The translations under genes and the position numbers were made by a program. From NCBI GenBank assembly GCA_026168455.1, contig CM047430.1, positions 70,037,044 through 70,101,043 of the forward strand: 64,000 nucleotides of DNA, written 5' to 3'. Each line of letters opens with the position of its first letter. Position 1 is the stretch's first letter. The notes under the pieces were generated by a model. It was not told the DNA's origin and did no database searches. It saw only the letters and a program-made list of their open reading frames with translations. The DNA comes from Theocolax elegans (Eukaryota > Arthropoda > Insecta > Hymenoptera > Cerocephalidae). This document shows, one piece after another, positions 35,253 to 46,988 of the stretch.

Positions 35253-37220
35253 GTGCGCCCACGTCCAGCTCCATGGTTTACTCGTGATCTAAAAGAGTTA
35301 TGTAAGGAGAGAGATCGTTTATACAAGACTTCGAAACGTCACTGTGATCCTGCTTTATTGATTGAATATAGGATAGTTCGTAAGGATTTGAAGCGTCGAC
35401 TTCGAGCTGCGAGGGATAAATATTATGAGCAAGAATTGTTAGTATCCTCGGATCAATCTCATGGTTGGCGCCTTTTGCATAAAATTGGGCTAGTCAGGGA
35501 TTCACTTACTTCTCCCTTGAAGTTCTTTAATGCTGAGGAGTTGCTTCAGTATTATACTGTAGTAGCTAATCGACACCCGTCATGTACATTAGACCAGTTG
35601 AAGGAGGTTTGTGAGTTACCTTATTCGCCAGATTGCCCTGTTTTTTCTTTTCGTCTTGTTACGTCACTTGAGGTTATTGCTGCATTATCCTTCTGCCTAC
35701 CGAAAGCTAGGAGTCGTAGTCTGGATGGCCTCTCCTTGAGGTATCTCAAAGATGCTTTTTCAGTTATTGCTCCATATCTAACAGACTTATTTAATCTATC
35801 AATCTCAACAGGAAAGTATCCCTCGATTTGGAAACGTGCTGCGATTGTACCTCTTAGCAAGATAGCTAAGCCTCAGTCGCCTTCGGATACTAGACCAATT
35901 GCTAATCTTTCCCATCTTGCTAAAGTCTTTGATAGATTGGTAACTTTGCAAATAACATCGTTTTTGGAAAATAATAATCTTTTATCTGATTATCAGTCTG
36001 GTTTCCGGAGTTCGTTTAGCACTCAGACTGCTTTATTAAAGGTTACAGATGATATACGTCTTGCGATGGAAAACGGAATGATGACAATTTTAATTTTGTT
36101 TGATTTTAAAAAGGCCTTTGATACGATAAGTCACTTTGAATTATTTAAAAGTTTAAAAAGATTGAATTTTCATAATGAGGTAATAAATTGGTTCTACTCG
36201 TACCTCAATGGGCGTTCGCAGGCCGTTGTTGATCTCGATAATTCGTTTTCTTCGTTTATGAATACTTCTTCAGGTGTTCCCCAAGGGTCAACTCCAGGGC
36301 CAGTGTTATTTCTGGTTTTTATTAATTCTATTATGAATGAGTTGTCTTATTGTAAAGGGATGCTGTTTGCTGATGACTTACAGCTCTATATTCACTGTAT
36401 TCCGTCTGATATTAATAGTTGTATTTCAAGATTAATCCATGACGCTTATAGAGTGATGGATTGGGCGCGATCTCATGGTTTGGACATTAATTTTAATAAA
36501 ACTAAGGCTATTGTTGTTGGGTCTTCACAGCAGCATAGGTTTATAGATAAGGGTCTTTTATCACCTATTGTTATTGATGGCCATCGAATTGATCTTGTAG
36601 ATACTGTTAAAAACTTAGGTCTGATTATTACTGAGAATTTCCATTGGAATTCCCATGTATCAAGAATAGTTTCAAATGTGCATGGTGTTCTCCATAAATT
36701 GCGGAATAGGGGAAACTTCTTGTCTGTTACAATGCGTGCGAAATTAGTTATGATGTTAATTATGCCTCATTTTGACTATGTTTGTTTAGTATTATGTGAT
36801 TTACCAGATTACTTAAATTTGAAGCTCCAACGCCTCCTCAATACATGTGTACGTTACATTTTTCGCCTTAGAAAGGATGCGAAGTTAGATTCGTATTACA
36901 CTAAGTTAAATTGGTTATCGGTTACTGCGAGACGTCGATACTTCTTGGGATTATCGACCTATCAAATATTAACAAAAAAAAGACCTGATTACCTTTATGT
37001 TTTACTTCCTCCACCCAATAGTGAGATTCGTCGCTCTGTTCGTTTAAACTACTCCTCCTTTCAACGACCTCAAGCCCTTACTAGTGTCTACCAAGGGTCC
37101 TATACAATTCAAGCGATGGATTTTTGGGACTCATTGCCTTCCTCTATTAGACTTAGTACTAGCGTTTATTTATTTAAGAATCGATTATATGAGTATCTGA
37201 TGAATAGCGATGTCTTATAA
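35253..37220 (+). CDS. LINE reverse transcriptase ORF (655 codons, 5' end missing)
   Basis: The reverse transcriptase of a non-LTR retrotransposon. It copies the element RNA at a nicked target site. The ORF is open from the truncation point; the listed start is only the first codon inside the element, not a true initiator. Residues 1-60 are the basic PWFTRDLKELCKERDRLYK linker that follows the endonuclease in complete elements. RT motifs in order: KRAAIVPLSK (194-203), RPIANLS (214-220), FDFKKAFD (283-290, first catalytic Asp 284), GVPQGSTPGPVLF (341-353) and FADDLQLY (372-379, catalytic Asp 374 and 375). The C-terminal part contains LQRLLNTCVRYIF and LNWLSVTARRRYF, typical of CR1/L2-type elements; there is no RNase H. 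No frameshift or stop occurs, so this copy is young or only recently truncated. It cannot mobilise itself without the endonuclease. Confidence 0.93.
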   Translation: MRPRPAPWFTRDLKELCKERDRLYKTSKRHCDPALLIEYRIVRKDLKRRLRAARDKYYEQELLVSSDQSHGWRLLHKIGLVRDSLTSPLKFFNAEELLQYYTVVANRHPSCTLDQLKEVCELPYSPDCPVFSFRLVTSLEVIAALSFCLPKARSRSLDGLSLRYLKDAFSVIAPYLTDLFNLSISTGKYPSIWKRAAIVPLSKIAKPQSPSDTRPIANLSHLAKVFDRLVTLQITSFLENNNLLSDYQSGFRSSFSTQTALLKVTDDIRLAMENGMMTILILFDFKKAFDTISHFELFKSLKRLNFHNEVINWFYSYLNGRSQAVVDLDNSFSSFMNTSSGVPQGSTPGPVLFLVFINSIMNELSYCKGMLFADDLQLYIHCIPSDINSCISRLIHDAYRVMDWARSHGLDINFNKTKAIVVGSSQQHRFIDKGLLSPIVIDGHRIDLVDTVKNLGLIITENFHWNSHVSRIVSNVHGVLHKLRNRGNFLSVTMRAKLVMMLIMPHFDYVCLVLCDLPDYLNLKLQRLLNTCVRYIFRLRKDAKLDSYYTKLNWLSVTARRRYFLGLSTYQILTKKRPDYLYVLLPPPNSEIRRSVRLNYSSFQRPQALTSVYQGSYTIQAMDFWDSLPSSIRLSTSVYLFKNRLYEYLMNSDVL

Positions 37221-37346
37221 ATTTGTTTTAGTTTAGATTATTTATTGTTATTGGCTTTAAGTCATCAACTACTGCTATCTAATGGTCGCTTTGTAATGTA
37301 ATACTAACTAATTTGTTATATTTCGTTTATCTATGTTTTTATATTC

Positions 37347-37445
37347 TTTTTACAATTTTATATTATGCGTTTATATTTTTTTACAATTTTATATTATGCG
37401 TTTATATTTTTTTTTTTTTACAATTTTATATAATGCGTTTATTAT
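37347..37445 (+). repeat. Tandem repeat in the LINE 3' UTR
   Basis: Three copies of a roughly 32-base unit containing TTACAATTTTATATTATGCG, each followed by a T-run of variable length. Tandem units near the 3' end are common in LINEs and may take part in recognition by the reverse transcriptase (inference). Confidence 0.8.
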
Positions 37446-37552
37446 GTTATAAACATTTATTTATTTATAATGTAACTTTCTGTTGCCTTAAGGTTACTTG
37501 TAACTTAGGCATAATAAAACTTTTCAATCAATCTCTCTCTCTCTCTCTCTCT

Positions 37553-40380
37553 TTTTCGCCATTCGTGCGAGCGGTTTGGGAAAAATCTACCTTCGCGCTA
37601 ATGACTAAATTTACGTAATCTTTTTTCTTTTCCTCGGCTCATTTAAGATCTTTTACTCGTCTATTGTGTGTGTACACTCGTTTATTTATTGTTATTTTTT
37701 TTTAAATAATAATTACTATTTTCATTCAATATATTACACGCGCTTGACCAATTAAAATGTTTATTTTCTTCTAACTCGTAAAACTTGCATAGGTGTATTT
37801 ATATACATAAATGTATAAATATCGTTAAATTTAATATTAAAATTCAATGGAATTGTTGTTTGTTATAGAGAGGATAATGAAAAGACGTAGTATTTTAATT
37901 AGGTTCGCGTGAATCATTTGTACTTTCTATTTCCGAGCGAGTGGGCGAGAACTACAATCATTTTAAATTGCCGGATTAATTTAATATTTAATTATATTTG
38001 TAATACTTTCGTTTTATGGTTATCTCCTTTTTTTCCTGATGTATATTTATAGAATTATTATACGGAATGTTGAAAAATTACTATTTATAGAATGAAATCA
38101 AGATTCAACTCGCTTATTGAATTGATCTTAATTTTCTTTGTAACACTTCACAGCTATGGATAAAAAAAAAGAAGAAGAAAATTGCCTAATTCTTTAAAAT
38201 TAAATTAATTATGCAAAGGGAATTACGTTCATTAGCATTTTATATTTTCTAAACGTATAATTAAAAAGATCATTATAAACTTAATTTAAGTTACTAAATC
38301 TACATATAAAAAGAAACACGATCGATAAAAACTTGGATATTCCCTCGGATTAGAATTAATGAAATCTCGTTGAACCAATGGTTTAAAAAAAAATAAAGGT
38401 TGAGAGACACAGAAGCGAATTCATAAATCGTGACCGCATCCGAATCGTCTAAAGAATCAAGATGATAGGCGTGTGCGTGTAAGTGTAGTATACGTCGTTA
38501 CTCCCGAAAAGCAAAGGTCCAATTTAGGTGTAGAGAGGGACTCGAGGCCGATTTTTCGTGCAAATCCACAAGATCTGGGGTGCATGATTACCGGGTATAG
38601 GGCAGCCGCGTCGCGTATTTACAGCGGCCCGGCCGTGCATATCCACGTTAATGGCAGTCAATGTTTGCCAAGTGCCAGCACACGCTCTCCCTACCATCGT
38701 ATAAAGCTCGATGTTTATGCACCAATTAGCTACGTATACGTACGCGCTGCGGACCGATCGCCCCCCCCCGTCCCCCTCCCTGCCATCGCTTGCGCTCGCT
38801 CGCTCGCTCTCTCTCTTTCGCTCGGTCGATGTTTGCCCTGCGCCCGAGCCCGCGCGCGCGTTCTGCATATCGGTGCGTGTGCCTTAAACCCATACCTGTA
38901 CATATACATACGACAGCAAGTTTTGCCCGTATAAATATATATAGCGTCAATCGTGAGCCTCATTGGTCCCTTCGGCACGCTCGGTACTGCCTCTTTGCTC
39001 GAACGATCTCTAGCAATTGCTATATTCGATTTTAACTTGTAATGTTCATTTGTTTATATATAGATAGTTTCGAACATTTTTGGACTGATAGTTGTATAGG
39101 CTATCGTTTTTACGTATTTCCATAAAAAATGGTAAATTCCGTTAGAGAATGACGGTATTATTTCATCCCTGTAAAAGTTGGATATATTTTTAAATAATCC
39201 ATCATTTCATCGTTTATCTCGCAACGTATTGACGAAATAGAATGGAGGCTAATAAATTATTTGACCGTAACAATAATATAATGTGCGTTATAATGATAAA
39301 TAATACGTTTATGCGTTAATTTTAGAAAATTTTAACTATTATTAAGAGCGGTATTACTGGAAGTTATTGTAATTTTAAGCATACCGTCACGCTCCACCAC
39401 GAGAAAATAGCCGATGTCTCTCACGTTCTACCACGCGTCACAATAAATTTAACTGAAAAATGGTCTTCGTACAGTAAAGTAACGTATTTTACGATTCGAG
39501 TCAATGTATTTACATTTACTAATATATTCTAAATATTGCATACTTATTGTTTACTTGAGCATCGTATGTCAAATCGTTGATAATCTAATGTTTACATTTA
39601 ATATAGATTTAAATAATTAGTCAATTATTTATTGTTATAAGTAATTGTATGTAAATTCTATTGAGGTTACAATTAAGGTACTGTTATTTCAGAATGTACA
39701 CCCTTCATGGTTATGATAAAATCCACAATAACGATTTTAAAGGGTTAAATCCAGGTTGTAATAAAATTAACAACCAATTTGATTTTAAAAGTTGTACGAC
39801 GTTTCGTCTGCCAGGTTTAAAAATATAAATAAATATACAAAAAGGTATGTAATGTAATAAGGTAAGGTACTGTTATTTAACGAAAATGATAAAAAAATAA
39901 TTGTTATTCCATGAGATAAATACTGAACGGGATTCTCGATTCGCAGTTGTAAGTAATAACGATAGAAAATTAAAGAGAAGCAATCGTTACGGAGGATACC
40001 GATTATACTTTCGATTTCGATTGTTTTATATCGTTTATACTTGGGATTTTGATTCGACCTCTTCGCCTTCTTAAGTATCGAAAAAAGGGAAAAGCGCGCG
40101 CGCCTAGCGTGATTTATCGACACCCAAGATCTCGCCTAATTGACAGATGTATCGAGCAATCTCGGGGCAATCGATGGAAAATGATAAGCAAACAGCGGTA
40201 TTTACCTCCTTTGGAGTTGGTTCGCTCTCCCGGGGATCGTTTGTAAGTCATTGTCTCGCACTTGCCGCAATCGAAAAAACGAGGGAGAGAGATAGACAGA
40301 GAGAGAGCAAACGAGCGAAAGAGCGAGACAGAGAGAAGGAGAGAGAGAGAGGGGAGGAAAAAAGTCCAAGCGAATTGGAT
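37553..40380. other. Intronic noncoding stretch
   Basis: AT-rich to 38400, then a CpG-rich patch at 38470-38900 with two mirror-image ORFs and an AGCG/CTCG-rich stretch, then AT-rich again to 40080. GA-rich sequence at 40285-40355. ORFs are domain-less and overlap on opposite strands, as expected for GC-rich noncoding DNA. Confidence 0.5.
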
Positions 40381-40480
40381 TCGAGGTTTCTCGTTATTAA
40401 TTTAATTACCGGCTGACAGTTCTATAATTAAATTGCTAATTTATCTGCTGGGCATCTGACCGGTCGTACGTGCGATCGCC
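40381..40480. promoter_or_regulatory. TAATTA cluster beside GA tract
   Basis: ATTAATTTAATTACC, TATAATTAAATTG and GCTAATTTATC occur within 50 bases, followed by a CpG-rich GGTCGTACGTGCGATCGCC-type segment and preceded by a GA tract. Same layout as the islands on the other side of the gene. Enhancer role is inference. Confidence 0.28.
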
Positions 40481-40881
40481 GGAATGACGTTTCAATTCTT
40501 CCTCTTGCCCCTTGCCTCTTTTTTTTCTGTTTTGTACGCGAGCAGAGCTGATTTTCAATCGGCCGGACCCACGTAATAACGTTTAATCGAGTTTTCCCTT
40601 CGTTAATGCATGACCGTTCATCCCCGCGTGGAAAAGTTGAACGTACACTCTATTCCTCTCTCACTCTTTCGGTTCTCTCTTTTTTTTTGTACATTTTTTA
40701 TTCCGTTCAAGGTGCCGAATCCCGCTAATTAATTACTATTCTGGATTGGCTTTCATGCACCGCGAAAAAGTTGAGCTTTATTTTCTTTGAAGTCGAACGT
40801 CCATTTCGCACTCGTTAACACAAGAGCGCTCGCTAATTAATTCCCGTTGATACAGAGAGGAAAAAGGAGGAAATAATGAAA

Positions 40882-40888
<7 letters not shown>

Positions 40889-40941
<53 letters not shown>
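40889..40941. repeat. (GA)n microsatellite
   Basis: A GA run of 53 bases, continuing interrupted to about 40952. The minus-strand Ser-Leu ORF over it is an artefact. Confidence 0.95.
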
Positions 40942-40950
<9 letters not shown>

Positions 40951-41056
40951 AAGTGGGAGAGAATCCAGCATAGATGAATTCACGAGAGAGAGAGGACAGA
41001 GAGCGAACTTGCAAGTCGAAAATCTTCGGGAAGGTAAAAAAGTTGGATCGAATTCT

Positions 41057-41290
41057 ACTACCGGGTTAATTAATAAGCTATGGTATATAACCCGGCCTAA
41101 TTAACACTCGTCGGATATTGACAAGTGGAAGAGGCGCGAATCCTTGGCACACCGGCCTGACATCGATATCCTATCCTCTCACTCTCTCTCTCGCCCTCCC
41201 TCTTCCTCTCCCTCTTCCTCTTTCATTCTCGGGTTTTCCTTTTCCTCGGTCTCTTTCTCGCGTGCAATTACCGACCATCATCCGGCGAGA
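41057..41290. promoter_or_regulatory. TAATTA island with CCGGGTTA inverted repeat
   Basis: CCGGGTTA (41061-41068) and TAACCCGG (41088-41095) form a perfect 8-base inverted repeat. It encloses TTAATTAATAAGC and a TATA-like GGTATATAA, and CCTAATTAACAC follows. CT-rich sequence comes next. The TATA-like box alone is not enough to call a promoter because no transcript exon follows. Confidence 0.25.
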
Positions 41291-42780
41291 CGTCGGCGTC
41301 TAATTAGTAATTACGAAGAAATCGAAAATAGAACAATTCTACTCGACTTTCAACAACTTCTACTAGATTTTTTTCTTCTCTTTTTTGTATCTATAGATAT
41401 ATACTGGTTGCTTAATTTCATACCAATGCATACACCCTTTCCTTTTTTTCAGAGGGTAGAGATGTTTATGTTTGAGTTTGATGTATACTCAAAACATTTT
41501 TTTAATCATTTTTGTTTAGCAGAACAAGATTCTAATGCGAAAGCGTATGTGTCAATGTCACTTTTTTTCTTGAATGAGAACGCTTTATGTAATTGCGACG
41601 ATTTGATTTACCGACGATGAATGTTTTTTAATTTAACGCTTCTTTGAATGTATAAAATTATTGTAGTAAGTACATACATACAAAATTACGCTCCGTTAAT
41701 TCAAATTATATAATTTTTAAAATTACTATTTAAACGCATCGCATTGCGTAACAGGCATTTGGAATAAATTAATTTTCTTATTCTATGCTCAATAGGTATA
41801 ATAACGTAATAGTATTCTTAAACATTATATATATATTTCCTCGGATTATAATAGTGCAGATTGTTTATGTATCCTATCTTTATTTTTAATTTCAAGGATT
41901 AAATTACTTTATTATTTATTCTTTCCATTACGGCAATGCAATTTTCATAATCATCGATCTAACACTTTACTTCAAGGCAATTCTATCACGGTAACATATA
42001 TATATATACATATAAATCTTGATGAAACGAACACCATGGTTTTAAAATAATATGTACGATAACGGATGTGACACTCAGGATTCGGGATATTGCATAAAGT
42101 GTATGTAAAATTTAAAATTATTCGACGAACGAACTTTTGAGAAACATAAGATAAAGTAAAAATTGTTATTTTATAACAACACGAAAGTGAATTGTATTGA
42201 AATGTTCAATATGTTATTTTTTTTCAATCAATTGCGAACAACTAAGTAATTAAATGGAATTTAAAAAGAAAATTAAAATCGTCATATTTTTTTTTGTACA
42301 CGATATCGATCATTTTAATACATATCAAAACCACATAAAATCTATTGGAAAAAAAAACTAACGAGATGACTAGAGCATGTAGTGTTACCAATACGGTTAC
42401 CACTCTAATGCCGTATCGGTCGTTAACAAGGAACTACTATTATTTCGCATCCGTATCGACAATCCTTTCTCTCTCTCTCTCTCTCTCCCTCTCGCTCGAT
42501 GACCTTTAAAAGATAACGTCGAGCTCGGTGTATATAACGCAGGGATAAACCTTTTTCCCGCGAGTATCGACGTTTGCTGTGTGTGTATTGTTATCTCTCT
42601 CTCCCTCTAACTCTCCCACCTTTTTTTCCATTCGAAAAACGGAAAAACGTGATAAATCCGCTAATTGCGAGTTTCGAAGGATGTAACCTAAGTTTTGCCG
42701 ATAAACGAGCGAGTAATTGGAGAGTGCTCGGTCGCTGGTGAATGATTTAGGCACATCTTGGACGAACGTCCGAGCGAGCT
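41291..42780. other. Intronic noncoding stretch
   Basis: AT-rich sequence with a CT run at 42467-42490. The 158-codon ORF starting at 41144 runs through CT-derived Ser-Pro-Leu and T-rich sequence and has no domain. No exon recognised. Confidence 0.5.
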
Positions 42781-43060
42781 AAATAATTAGGATAATTAAT
42801 GCCGCCCAATTTGCGCTCTCGGGACAATTAAAATGGCGAGGGCGGCGGTTTAACTAATTAGCGCGCGTGTCGGTGTGCACCACCGAGGCTCCTATGTGGC
42901 TGAAGACTGCTTTTGTGCGCGGTCTGCTCTTGTGGTTATACTTGCATTATATACCTATACCAAGTGGAATACCTACGGCTGCGTCGTACCTGCGTAACTA
43001 CTAATACCTTTATACGTGGACATCAGTTTCGTGATCCGTATATGCCGAATACACCGAATC
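42781..43060. promoter_or_regulatory. GC-rich island with TAATTA sites
   Basis: AATAATTAGGATAATTAATG, GACAATTAAAATGGCG and AACTAATTAGCGCG occur within 85 bases in strongly CpG-rich sequence, followed by unique sequence to 43060 without an ORF. Good candidate for a conserved noncoding element; needs cross-species alignment to establish. Confidence 0.32.
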
Positions 43061-45070
43061 CCTTCAAACGTATTATATTTTAATTTTTACTTATTCTTAA
43101 TTTTTCGATCGATTACCGTTTCTTTTCGCACATCGCTCTACGATATAATTAATCGTACCCTTTTTTTTGTTAATTAGACAGTTTTATCGATATCGGGATG
43201 AACCGACTGTTACTTTGCGTTTTCGACAGTTTAATTATCCATTGGTATTTCCGAGTTAGAACGTTTAATTATAATAGAATGATAATTAATTTAGATTTAC
43301 ATGCTTAAGTAACAAAGTTTATTATTAGTTTAATTTAAATATCTGAATATACAACGCGAGTGTAAACTTTAACGAGATACGCGAGTTTATTAAATTTTAA
43401 ATATATATATACTTAAGAATTTAATAACGCCCGAAATTATAAATGAATAAAAATTAATTTGCGGCTATTACTGTGCTAATACAAAAAATATTAATAAAAA
43501 TAAGAACCAAGGCGAAACGTATTATCTTTAATTGAATGTGCGACAGCGAGTCATTGCCAAGAATACTAAATTGACTAAACTTTAACGATTTCCGGTATCG
43601 CGTACAACAACAAAAAAAAACGGCATGTTCTTGTAATTGTTTACAACATTTTCTATCTATCGTCCAATTTTCTTCAAAGATTTAACCGTTATTTTTTGTA
43701 AGGGTGTGAGTGTACGATTTAATCGTAGGTCATATCGAGATTGAGAGTTTTATAGGGAGGTCGAACATAATGAGGTCTCTCTCTCTCTCCCTCTCTCTTT
43801 TTCCTATAATAGAACACGAGGTTTCGTGATTTCTCGTCGATTCTCGTGTGCGCCGTCCGAATTTATATTTCCTCTCTCTTTCTCTCTTTCTATCTTTCTC
43901 TCCTTTTCTCTGATGCCTTCCTCTCGACAAGGTCAAGCCTAATAAAGCTAATCGATTTAAGAAGCCGTGTTTCCAATATCCATTTAATTCGGTCAATCAA
44001 AATTCCTATTAGCCCGCGAGTGTAATTTGCTGACTATACACACACACACACACACACATTTATATATATATATATATAGAAGATCGCGACTATATTACAA
44101 GTTTCCTCTGAGCGTGAGAGATATTGATGGACATCGCAGACGGGCGTCTCTAGCTCTTTTTAAACAAGATTCGTAACCTTTTTTTATCTTTCGCTCTTTC
44201 GGTTAGTACCGATATATTTAATTAAAACACGCGTGTGGATGTGTGCGTGCGTGCGTGTGCGTGTATTGAAAATTTATACCGGAATTAATTAACGTACCGA
44301 AAGTAAAGAACGTATTTGTGTTAATATTATTCAAAATGAAAAGTAGTAGAAAGTTATTGATAAAAAAAAAAAGATAATAATAATAATGAGTAAATAAAGA
44401 TCGCGGCGTACTAATATTTTAATTAAGTAAATACCGAGTGTTAGTGAAGCAGAAAACGAATTTTACGTTCGCTCGGATGTTATTACGTTCGGTTTTGTTA
44501 TTATTACACGCGATATTACCTTGTTAAAATTAATGAGACGTTGCGTTTTTCGACAAGATTTTAATGGGTGTGAAATATTAATTATTTACGGGTCGCTCTT
44601 CGGCATTCCTCAAAATACGCAAAACGTTTATCTGTATACAGAAATTTTCACAAATGTCCGGGATACGTTATTTGCAAAAAATGTAGATCTATATAACAGT
44701 ACATCGAATTGCTTGGAGGAACAACATTTGCCAAGTCAATTTAGGCGCAGGGAAGTTAATAGTGTATAATGTATTTTGGTCTCGATGCTTCAATACTTTC
44801 CTACAAAATCACCCGGAATCTCGGAAGTACATCAAACTTGGAGTAAAACAAATTTAATCTGAATCTCGATATATATAGAAGCAAGTACTTTCTAATAATA
44901 TCCAGCTAGATGATTAAAATTTAATATCGACTGTGTGTATTATATATACATATACAAATTGCAATTACCAAGGATAAATTAACGAGATTGTGTAAAACGA
45001 AAAAAAAAGAATATAAATATATCGGAAGAGTCCCGTAAATATAAATAATAATAAGTATTATTAATGGGGT
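43061..45070. other. Intronic noncoding stretch
   Basis: AT-rich, with CT-rich segments near 43778-43800, a CA run at 44039-44060 followed by a TA run, and GT repeats near 44243-44264. The 82-codon ORF at 44521-44769 has no recognisable domain and no supporting splice structure, so I leave it uncalled. Confidence 0.5.
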
Positions 45071-45075
45071 TTTCA

Positions 45076-45079
45076 GAGA

Positions 45080-45119
<40 letters not shown>

Positions 45120-45144
45120 GAGAGAGACAGAGAGAGAGAGAGAG
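45076..45144. repeat. Interrupted (GA)n tract
   Basis: GA repeats with GTGA, GGAGAG and GACA interruptions over about 69 bases, giving a long Ser-Leu translation on the minus strand that is not a gene. Confidence 0.9.
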
Positions 45145-46934
45145 GGGCTGATTGGTCTGATCTTCGACTCATTTTAATGTAATTAACGTTTTGATTGCAT
45201 GCTTTGTTTCCTCTGTCCGACCCCCTCGTGCGGAGCGGCTCCCACCCCTGTTGGCCAAGCAGCCGGCTATCGAGGGCCCCTGGTGCGTAGAAGAGAGGCA
45301 TCGATCAACCACCCGATCGTTCCTTCTCTCCCACTCGCCTCGTCGACGCGAGACTCTAACACGTTCGTACAGTCTTATATATACGTGCGTCTACCTCTCT
45401 ATACCATTCGATTTACAGAGACGCCACGGTTTTATCGTATGTATTATAGGCTACAAGTGCAGAGATGGCGAGGGGGTGTTACACAATGATTTCGATACCT
45501 ATTTGCTTTAGCTAATTAAGTAGCATAATGTTGTTTTTAGCAAATTGCTTATTACATGCACCTCGTGTTGATTTAATTCCTTTGTTATGCCAAGCGTCGT
45601 TATTTAAAAAATCGTGTTTTATCGAAGGAAAAAGGTATGTACGCGATTCGCGTATATAAAATAATACTGTACGGACGCGATCTACCATTTCAATAATAAA
45701 CAATCAATATTGTTTTAGACGGTGACGTGGCAATACTTTTATCTTCTGGGAAAAGACGATTACAAATATCATCAATGTGCCTATTAATTATCGTTACATA
45801 AATATATCCGTAAACTACACGCACGCGCACACACACACACATTTCTCGTATATGTTTATTTATACGAAATCCAATATTGTCCATTATTGATTTAACAATA
45901 ATTATACATCTCTGTAAAATAATCGTAATATATTTAACAAAGGAAAACAAACCCTTACCACGATTCCTGTCTTGACTAAACAATTACGTCATTTGTATAT
46001 AGTAACAATGTAACATTTAAACCATGAAACATATTTAATTATACCATGACTACTTTTACTATTACAGACAGTAAAAGTAAGTAACTCATTTTCTTTCGCG
46101 CTCCCTCTCTTTCTCTCTCTCTCTCTCCTTTTCCCTCTATCCCCTTGTATATACGTATATATATATAACGTATACGCGTGTTTGAGGAGGGCAACGCTCG
46201 TAAATGAGAATCGAGAAGCGCGCGGGCGCGCGCACTCGCGGGGTAGAAACGTATAGCGCGCTCTTCGTCCAAGGAACCGGCTAATTTAAATGGATTAATT
46301 AAGGTTAATTCAACTTTTTTCTTCTTCTTCTTCTTCTCTCTCTCTCTTTCACTCTTTTTCTCTGGTATACGCGTCGAGTTGATTCCACCAAATCGAGTAA
46401 TTATTGCAATTGGTCGCCCCCGCAAATGTCAAAACGTAATTAATCTACATTTTTATTTTTATGCATTACCAAGGCTTTCGAGTGATTTTGCATTAATTAC
46501 AGGGGTTGTACTTATACAATTTTCGTGGATATATATCTTTTTTTTCTCTTTCGTACCGAGTGAAATAAATAATAAAGGAGAATCTATTGGCAGGGAGTGA
46601 AGAGAGAAAGAGTGAGAGAGAGAGAGAGAGCAATTCGAACAAAAGCCTTCGGGACGGCACAATCTCATAAAGTGATTTGCAATAACGTCTCGTTTGGCCT
46701 CGCAATACACGTAAGTGAAGTCTACTACTGCAATTAATATATCTTGATTAGTTTTCAAGAGAGCCGGCTTTTTTGTTTTCTTGTACCCTCTGGCTGTCTC
46801 TCTCTCTTTCTCTCTTTCTTTCTTTCCTCGCCTCCTTTGCTTTCTCTCTCTCTCTCTCTCTCTTTCTGTTTCCCTCTCTCTCCCTCCGACTTTCCTTTTC
46901 CAAGTTCCATTTAGTTATTGCTTAGCGGAACGGG
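45145..46934. other. Intronic noncoding stretch
   Basis: A GC-rich patch at 45190-45370 gives overlapping domain-less ORFs on both strands. CT-rich tracts occur at 46096-46125 and 46840-46866. A CTTCTT run lies near 46318-46336. No exon is recognised. Confidence 0.5.
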
Positions 46935-46988
46935 ACGTGCGTGTGTATGCGTGTGTGTGTGTGTGTGTGCGCGCGCACGCACGCGCGC
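46935..46988. repeat. 54-base alternating purine-pyrimidine tract
   Basis: GT, TATG, GCGC and ACGC dinucleotide blocks alternate purine and pyrimidine without a break for 54 bases, the longest such run that I found in the window. Strong Z-DNA-type sequence. Confidence 0.88.

Larger units (their letters stand above)
35242..37531 (+). mobile_element. 5'-truncated non-LTR retrotransposon (LINE) in a (CT)n microsatellite
   Basis: The element starts directly after a CT run (35208-35241) in the middle of the linker before the reverse transcriptase, so the endonuclease and any first ORF are missing. It contains one intact ORF, then a 3' UTR with three tandem copies of a roughly 32-base T-rich unit (about 37347-37445). 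It ends with AATAAAACTTTTCAATCAA immediately before a second CT run (37532-37552). Both flanks carry CT on the plus strand, so the insertion appears to have landed inside one CT microsatellite, which hides any target duplication; a TC-type 3' tail is the alternative. It lies antisense in the LMO4 intron. The domain layout (no RNase H) suggests the CR1/L2/Kiri-type assemblage rather than R1 or I; the clade is uncertain. Confidence 0.9.

Noticed and set aside
37347..37445. CRISPR-like spaced repeats
   Set aside because: Only three AT-rich tandem units inside a LINE 3' UTR in a eukaryotic genome; no spacers.
38473..38934. 153-codon ORF with mirror ORFs on the other strand
   Set aside because: CpG-rich DNA with few stops in any frame; translation is arginine/alanine-rich without a domain.
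41081..41096. TATA box and promoter (also near 17611)
   Set aside because: TATA-like words are expected in this composition and no exon or transcript start follows.
41144..41620. 158-codon ORF
   Set aside because: CT-derived Ser-Pro-Leu followed by T-rich sequence; no domain.
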